Assembly: GCA_023259575.1 (NCBI GenBank)
Contig: JALRHN010000067.1
Span: forward strand, 1-10,808
Direction: 5' to 3'
DNA length: 10,808 bases
From: Candidatus Kapaibacterium sp.
GTDB taxonomy: Bacteria; Bacteroidota; Ignavibacteria; Kapaibacteriales; UBA961
Below, in pieces: positions 7,293 through 10,808 of this stretch. Under the pieces are notes generated by a model. The model was not told the DNA's origin. It searched no databases and was given only the letters and a program-made list of their open reading frames with translations. The translations under genes were made by a program, and so were the position numbers. Position 1 is the stretch's first letter. Every line of letters begins with the position of its first letter.

Positions 7293-8501
7293 ATGCCAAA
7301 ACAATTCGATACAATTAATCAAGCTATTATAGATCTACAATTAGGTAAGATAGTTGTTGTTCTAGATGATGAAGATCGCGAAAATGAAGGTGATCTTATT
7401 TGTGCTGCGCAGTTTTGTAGCCCTGAACACATAAACTTTATGGCTAAAGAAGCTAGAGGTTTGATTTGCGTAGCTTTATCACAAGAAAAAGCTATGCATT
7501 TGCAATTAGCTCCGATGGTTTCTGAAAACACTGCTTTGCATGGTACAAAGTTTACAGTTTCAATCGATTATATTCATGGAACCAGTTCTGGAATATCAGC
7601 TTCTGATAGGTCTGCAACAGTTCAAGCATTAATTAATGAAGAAGTAAAACCTGAGGATTTTGGAAGACCAGGCCATATTTTTCCATTAATTGCTGCTGAA
7701 GAAGGCGTTTTAAGAAGAGCTGGACATACCGAGGCTGTGGTTGATTTAATGAAATTAGCTGATTTACATCCTGTTGGTGTTTTATGTGAAATCTTGGATG
7801 CCGATGGCACTATGATGAGAACTGAAAAACTACTTAATTATGCAGAAAAACATTCGCTATCAATCATTACCGTTAAAGATCTGATTGCTTATAGACTTCA
7901 TTCTGAAAAGCTAATTCAAGCAGTAGCTGAAGCAAAGTTACCTACTGAATATGGTGACTTCAAATTGATGGTTTTTGCTAATACTGTTGATGGTAAAGAA
8001 CATCTAGCATTAGTAAAAGGCACTTGGCTTCCAGATGAACCTGTATTAGTAAGAGTTCATAGTGAATGCCTAACAGGAGATATCTTTGGATCAAAGCGAT
8101 GCGATTGTGGTAAACAGCTTACAAATGCATTGTCTATGATTGAAGAAGAAGGTAAGGGTGTGCTTTTATATATGCGACAAGAAGGTAGAGGTATTGGGCT
8201 TATTAACAAAGTAAAAGCATATTCTTTGCAAGAACAAGGTTTTGATACAGTAGAAGCAAATGAAAAATTGGGTTTTTTACCAGATCCTAGAGATTATGGA
8301 ATTGGCGCTCAAATTTTAGCATCACTAGGTATCAAGAATATGAAATTAATAACTAATAATCCAACCAAAAGAGTAGGTATTGAAAGTTATGGTTTAAAAG
8401 TTATAGAAAGAGTTCCGATAGAAACAGAGCCAAATCCAGATAATGCTAAATATCTAGAAACTAAAAAATTTAAGATGGGACATCTTCTTACCCATTTATA
8501 G
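7293..8501 (+). CDS. ribBA: Bifunctional 3,4-dihydroxy-2-butanone-4-phosphate synthase / GTP cyclohydrolase II
   Basis: This 402-residue fusion catalyses both entry reactions of riboflavin synthesis: ribulose-5-phosphate to dihydroxybutanone phosphate, and GTP to the diaminopyrimidine precursor. Residues 1 to about 203 are the RibB domain, with the acidic metal-binding loop 'DDEDRENEGDL' (25-35), 'SASDRSATVQAL', 'RPGHIFPL' and 'RAGHTEAVVDL'. Residues from about 205 on are the RibA domain: zinc ligands C259, C270 and C272 in 'ECLTGDIFGSKRCDC', then 'MRQEGRGIGL' and the GTP-handling 'LITNNPTKRVGIESYGL'. All key residues of both domains are present and the length is standard, so both activities are expected. 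It begins three bases after yajC with little room for its own binding site, suggesting translational coupling. No FMN riboswitch fits ahead of it. A strong terminator follows. Confidence 0.97.
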   Translation: MPKQFDTINQAIIDLQLGKIVVVLDDEDRENEGDLICAAQFCSPEHINFMAKEARGLICVALSQEKAMHLQLAPMVSENTALHGTKFTVSIDYIHGTSSGISASDRSATVQALINEEVKPEDFGRPGHIFPLIAAEEGVLRRAGHTEAVVDLMKLADLHPVGVLCEILDADGTMMRTEKLLNYAEKHSLSIITVKDLIAYRLHSEKLIQAVAEAKLPTEYGDFKLMVFANTVDGKEHLALVKGTWLPDEPVLVRVHSECLTGDIFGSKRCDCGKQLTNALSMIEEEGKGVLLYMRQEGRGIGLINKVKAYSLQEQGFDTVEANEKLGFLPDPRDYGIGAQILASLGIKNMKLITNNPTKRVGIESYGLKVIERVPIETEPNPDNAKYLETKKFKMGHLLTHL

Positions 8502-8535
8502 TTCTGTTTGGGAAAGTGGTTAAAACTCAATAAAT

Positions 8536-8561
8536 TGCACAAGTGCATTGGAATAAGCACT
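8536..8561 (+). other. Overlapping, mutually exclusive small hairpins upstream of the ribBA terminator
   Basis: Bases 8536-8540 (tgcac) can pair with 8543-8547 (gtgca), or 8542-8546 (agtgc) can pair with 8557-8561 (gcact). The two share the middle segment, so only one can form. The second ends just before the terminator stem at 8563. Stems of five pairs are short, and the first has a two-base loop, so formation is doubtful. Confidence 0.3.
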
Positions 8562-8562
8562 G

Positions 8563-8599
8563 CGAAGTCGTTATATGTATAACGACTTTGTTTTTTTTT
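8563..8599 (+). terminator. Intrinsic terminator of the tgt-yajC-ribBA run
   Basis: Bases 8563-8575 (cgaagtcgttata) pair with 8578-8590 (tataacgactttg) in an almost perfect 13-bp stem with one G-U pair; the loop is in practice four or more bases. Nine Ts follow (8591-8599). This is the strongest terminator in the window. It argues that the frame extending greA upstream to 8543 is not translated. Confidence 0.95.
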
Positions 8600-8604
8600 G
8601 AATA

Positions 8605-8612
8605 TAGATTTG
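8605..8612 (+). promoter_or_regulatory. Possible Bacteroidota-type -7 element for greA
   Basis: TAGATTTG fits TAnnTTTG exactly. It lies between the terminator T tract and the greA Shine-Dalgarno sequence. Transcription from it would begin only a few bases before the ATG, and any -33 element would lie inside the terminator hairpin. No good -33 TTTG is seen at 19-21 bases upstream, so confidence is low. Confidence 0.3.
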
Positions 8613-8623
8613 TCGGAGAAACT

Positions 8624-9106
8624 ATGTCTTCAAGTCCTGTATATATGACAAGAGACGGTGTTGCTAAATTAGAAGAAGAAATCAGATATCTTAAATCAAA
8701 AGGCAGAACAGAGATAGCTGAAAAAATTGCATATGCTAGGTCACATGGCGATTTATCCGAAAATGCCGATTATGATGCAGCTAAGCATGAGCAGGAACTA
8801 TTAGAAATGCGTATCTCTAAGTTAGAATCTACTTTAATGAAAGTTCAAGTATTAGATTCTAAAGATTTGCCAGATGACAAAATCTATATTTTATCAACTA
8901 CTAAATTGAAAAATTTAAAAACAGGTAAAACTGTAGAATATTCTTTGGTTAGTGCAGAAGAAGCTGATTTTCAAACAAATAAGATTGCTGTTACTTCCTT
9001 ATTAGGTAAAGCTTTACTTGGGAAAGTTGTTGGTGATATTATATCAACAAAAGTTCCTGCCGGAGAAATTCAATATGAAGTACTTGAAATTGGCAAATTA
9101 ATGTAG
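8624..9106 (+). CDS. greA: Transcription elongation factor GreA
   Basis: GreA enters the RNA polymerase secondary channel and stimulates cleavage of backtracked RNA, rescuing stalled complexes. From ATG 8624 the protein has 160 residues, the normal family length. The N-terminal coiled-coil finger shows 'MTRDGVAKLEEEIRYLK', 'IAEKIAYARSHGDLSENADYDAAKHEQ' with the tip acidic pair (D and E of 'GDLSENAD') that holds the catalytic magnesium, and then helix two. The C-terminal FKBP-like domain carries 'SLVSAEEADFQTNKIAVTS' and 'LLGKVVGD'. The GGAG at 8615-8618, five bases ahead of the ATG, decides the start; an upstream TTG in frame at 8543 would place the terminator hairpin inside the gene. It is a single-gene unit between two terminators. 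Confidence 0.96.
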   Translation: MSSSPVYMTRDGVAKLEEEIRYLKSKGRTEIAEKIAYARSHGDLSENADYDAAKHEQELLEMRISKLESTLMKVQVLDSKDLPDDKIYILSTTKLKNLKTGKTVEYSLVSAEEADFQTNKIAVTSLLGKALLGKVVGDIISTKVPAGEIQYEVLEIGKLM

Positions 9107-9136
9107 CATTAAACCATTATAATGTATGGCTTATCT

Positions 9137-9167
9137 AAGCTCTTGAATTGTATTTAAGAGCTTTTTT
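9137..9167 (+). terminator. Intrinsic terminator of greA
   Basis: Bases 9137-9147 (aagctcttgaa) pair with 9153-9163 (tttaagagctt), an 11-bp stem with one G-U pair and a five-base loop, followed by a run of Ts to 9167. It starts 30 bases after the greA stop and ends 27 bases before the sigma factor start. Confidence 0.9.
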
Positions 9168-9194
9168 ATTATTCTCTATTGTAAGAGATCAAGT

Positions 9195-9752
9195 GTGCAA
9201 TCTGATCAAGATATCATCAATGGTTTACTCTCTGATACAAGAGATTATGCAGCAAATATTTTTGTTAGAAAATATCAACGATTCGTATTTTCTGTTGCCC
9301 AAAGATATCTAAAATCATATGAAGATGCATGTGATGCTTCTCAAGAAGTGTTTATAAAAGCAATAAGAAATATTGGTAATTTTAGAGGTGAATGTTCTTT
9401 ACAAACATGGCTATATCGTATTGTGATTAATGTTTGTCATTCAATGAATAAAAAAAAGAAGTTACGATCTTTTATTACATTCAACTCATTTGATTCAATG
9501 CCAGAAGCAATCACATATGATTATAATCCAGAAAACTCTACAATGGATATCGAGTTTCAAAAGAAATTCGATAATCTTATGAAACAATTGCCAGAAAAAC
9601 AAAGAGAGACATTTATCTTACGATATATTGATGAATTATCTTATGAAGAAATTTCGCAAATGTTAGGAACTAGTATCGGTGGACTAAAAGCTAATTATTT
9701 TCAGGCTGTTAAAAAATTAGCATCACTATTAAAACCTGATGGAGAGATATAA
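9195..9752 (+). CDS. ECF-type RNA polymerase sigma factor
   Basis: This 185-residue protein has the two-domain layout of ECF (RpoE-like) sigma factors, which direct polymerase to stress or envelope promoters. Region 2 spans residues about 22-85, with 'DASQEVFIKA' (47-56) and the -10-binding 'TWLYRIVINVCH' (71-82). A linker follows (about 90-125). Region 4 spans residues about 128-178, with 'LPEKQRETFILRY' (132-144), 'SYEEISQMLG' (149-158) and the recognition helix segment 'GGLKANYFQAVKKL'. No region 1 or 3 is present, as expected. The start is GTG, preceded by a weak purine-rich site (aagaga). The next gene, a membrane anti-sigma factor, starts four bases after the stop, so the pair is probably co-translated. 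ECF genes of this layout often autoregulate; the short gap after the greA terminator shows no clear promoter. Confidence 0.95.
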   Translation: MQSDQDIINGLLSDTRDYAANIFVRKYQRFVFSVAQRYLKSYEDACDASQEVFIKAIRNIGNFRGECSLQTWLYRIVINVCHSMNKKKKLRSFITFNSFDSMPEAITYDYNPENSTMDIEFQKKFDNLMKQLPEKQRETFILRYIDELSYEEISQMLGTSIGGLKANYFQAVKKLASLLKPDGEI

Positions 9753-9756
9753 TAGC

Positions 9757-10389
9757 ATGAACATGAATCAACAACATTTATTAGATTCTTTACCAGATTA
9801 TGTTGATGGTAAAGTTGATGAACAACTTAAAAATGCAATTGATAATGCTAAACAAAACGATACAGCATTACAGTCAGAAATCAATACTATTCACTCTGTG
9901 TTTAATGCTCTTGATAAAGATCACATTATAACACGTCAGGAATATCTTTCTAGGAATATATCTGTTCAAGTTATACAAGCATTAGAACATAAAAAGACAA
10001 AATTATTCTCTGCAAATCAGATTGTCGCTTTTTGTACCTTAAGTGTCATAATATGTTCAGCCATCTTATATTCAATTTATCTTCCTGATACTCAAAATAT
10101 TTCAACAGTTGCTTCACTTGAATTGAATGACAGCAATAATATGTCCAACAACAATTCTAGTGAAGTACATGATATAGTTTATGGGACACATGATATCTAC
10201 CAATTATCTCTTTTTGAGGAAATAAATACTGATCAACAAGAATTATTAGATGATATTATTGTTGATGAAGTATTTGCTATCTATGAAAGAGAATTGACTT
10301 TAGAGAATCAGTCAGAAACTCCTAAAGCTCTTGAAAATGAGATACAGAATGTATTATTACTTGAAGGAAAAGATGATGAAACATTATAA
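9757..10389 (+). CDS. Membrane-spanning anti-sigma factor lacking the zinc motif
   Basis: From ATG 9757 the protein has 210 residues. The cytoplasmic N-terminus 'LLDSLPDYVDGKVDEQLKNAI' matches the opening of anti-sigma domains ('LlpdYvdGeLs..e...ve'), but the HxxxCxxC zinc ligands are absent; a polar, Cys-free helix stands in their place. One membrane helix lies at residues about 89-109 ('IVAFCTLSVIICSAILYSIYL'). The last hundred residues would be periplasmic and are acidic, with no domain I recognise. Its position four bases after an ECF sigma gene is the main support for the call: it would hold that sigma factor at the membrane until a periplasmic signal releases it. An ATG at 9739 inside the sigma gene is possible but less likely, since GGAGAG at 9741-9746 lies ahead of 9757. 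It overlaps the next gene by 17 bases. Confidence 0.82.
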   Translation: MNMNQQHLLDSLPDYVDGKVDEQLKNAIDNAKQNDTALQSEINTIHSVFNALDKDHIITRQEYLSRNISVQVIQALEHKKTKLFSANQIVAFCTLSVIICSAILYSIYLPDTQNISTVASLELNDSNNMSNNNSSEVHDIVYGTHDIYQLSLFEEINTDQQELLDDIIVDEVFAIYERELTLENQSETPKALENEIQNVLLLEGKDDETL

Positions 10390-10808
10390 ATATATTGTGA
10401 TAATTATTGCTTTTATATATTCTATTAATTATTCAACTGCTTTTCAACAGAACAATCAATTAAAGAATAAAATCAATCAATTAAAAAAGATTAAACTTAT
10501 TGATATTTTAAGATTAGATGAGAATAATGTAGATAGATTCTTTGCCCGCTATGGTGAGCAAGAGAGAAAAGTGGAAGAGCAGCGTTTTCAATTAAAAAAC
10601 TCTATTAATCAATTAGAACAGGCAATACAGAATAATGTTGGAGAAAAAGAAACTCAACAGCTAATTCAGAATATTCACAATAAAGATATTGCTTTGGTAA
10701 ATGCAACTATAGAAAAACAAAAAGCTTTAAAATCTTTACTAGATGACCAACAATATGCAAAACTCATTGTATTTGAATATCAATTCATGACAAAACTCCA
10801 AAAAGCTT
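10373..10808 (+). CDS. Secreted CpxP/Spy-like coiled-coil protein (3' end outside window)
   Basis: The frame opens at ATGATG (10373 or 10376), overlapping the anti-sigma gene end by 17 bases, and runs to the right edge: 145 residues are visible. Residues about 5-20 are hydrophobic, and 'YSTA' then 'FQQ' looks like a signal peptidase I site, so the mature protein is probably periplasmic. The rest is almost wholly charged helix: 'KIKLIDILRLDENNVDRFFARYGEQERKV' followed by two further helices ending 'LLDDQQYAKLIVFEYQFM'. This is the pattern of the CpxP/Spy/ZraP-like family ('iklidiLxLdexxaxkFwpxy...', then 'LsdeQxAkllxFexxF') common in Bacteroidota and Chlorobiota. Such proteins act as periplasmic sensors or chaperones; CnrX beside CnrYH is a known sensor of this kind. 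Its place after the sigma/anti-sigma pair suggests it senses the signal or is an output. The metal ligands, if any, cannot be assigned. Confidence 0.75.
   Translation, partial: MMKHYKYIVIIIAFIYSINYSTAFQQNNQLKNKINQLKKIKLIDILRLDENNVDRFFARYGEQERKVEEQRFQLKNSINQLEQAIQNNVGEKETQQLIQNIHNKDIALVNATIEKQKALKSLLDDQQYAKLIVFEYQFMTKLQKA

Noticed and set aside
7260..7300. FMN riboswitch expected ahead of a riboflavin gene
   Set aside because: Only three bases separate yajC and ribBA, so there is no space for an aptamer outside the coding sequence, and none is seen upstream of tgt.
7319..7810. Two short antisense open frames in the RibB half of ribBA
   Set aside because: They lie opposite conserved catalytic motifs, with no independent signals.
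8543..8623. 27-residue N-terminal extension of GreA from a TTG
   Set aside because: It would translate through a strong terminator hairpin and T tract; ATG 8624 has a GGAG site and gives normal GreA length.

Overview
The window is AT-rich DNA with tightly packed genes, all on the + strand. Several traits point to the Bacteroidota/Chlorobiota (FCB) group, perhaps a Kapabacteria- or Ignavibacteria-like lineage: a tRNA-guanine transglycosylase of the Bacteroidota type without the zinc cysteines, a PorE-like PD40/OmpA outer-membrane protein, a secreted protein with a type-IX-secretion-like C-terminus, a fused RibBA, and an ECF sigma factor with the 'GGLKANYFQAVKKL' type of region 4.2. The placement is inference from family resemblance; no rRNA or marker gene was available to test it.

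Region 1 (1-1602): the C-terminal half of an RND efflux pump inner-membrane subunit, cut by the left edge, then a strong intrinsic terminator. Region 2 (1613-2074): a small membrane-anchored protein of unknown function. Region 3 (2127-5749): two envelope genes that almost abut. The first is a secreted protein with Ig-like and cohesin-like domains and a weak T9SS-type C-terminus. The second is a large protein with DUF7477-like repeats, a five-bladed PD40 propeller, a carboxypeptidase-regulatory-like domain and an OmpA C-terminal peptidoglycan-binding domain. Region 4 (5811-8599): a housekeeping run, tgt - yajC - ribBA, closed by a strong terminator. Region 5 (8624-9167): greA with its own terminator. 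Region 6 (9195-10808): an ECF sigma factor, a zinc-less membrane anti-sigma factor and the start of a secreted coiled-coil protein of the CpxP/Spy type, in one translationally coupled run. This resembles an envelope-stress or metal-sensing sigma circuit of CnrH/CnrY/CnrX logic.

The observations most worth a second look are: loss of all four zinc-ligand positions in the TGT, including the histidine; the repeat-plus-PorE domain architecture and its secreted partner; the sigma / anti-sigma / CpxP-like cassette; and the way three terminators sit only 11-27 nt ahead of the next start codon, leaving almost no room for a separate promoter. There is no gene-free stretch longer than about 125 bases, and I saw no tRNA, rRNA, CRISPR, insertion sequence or integron site.
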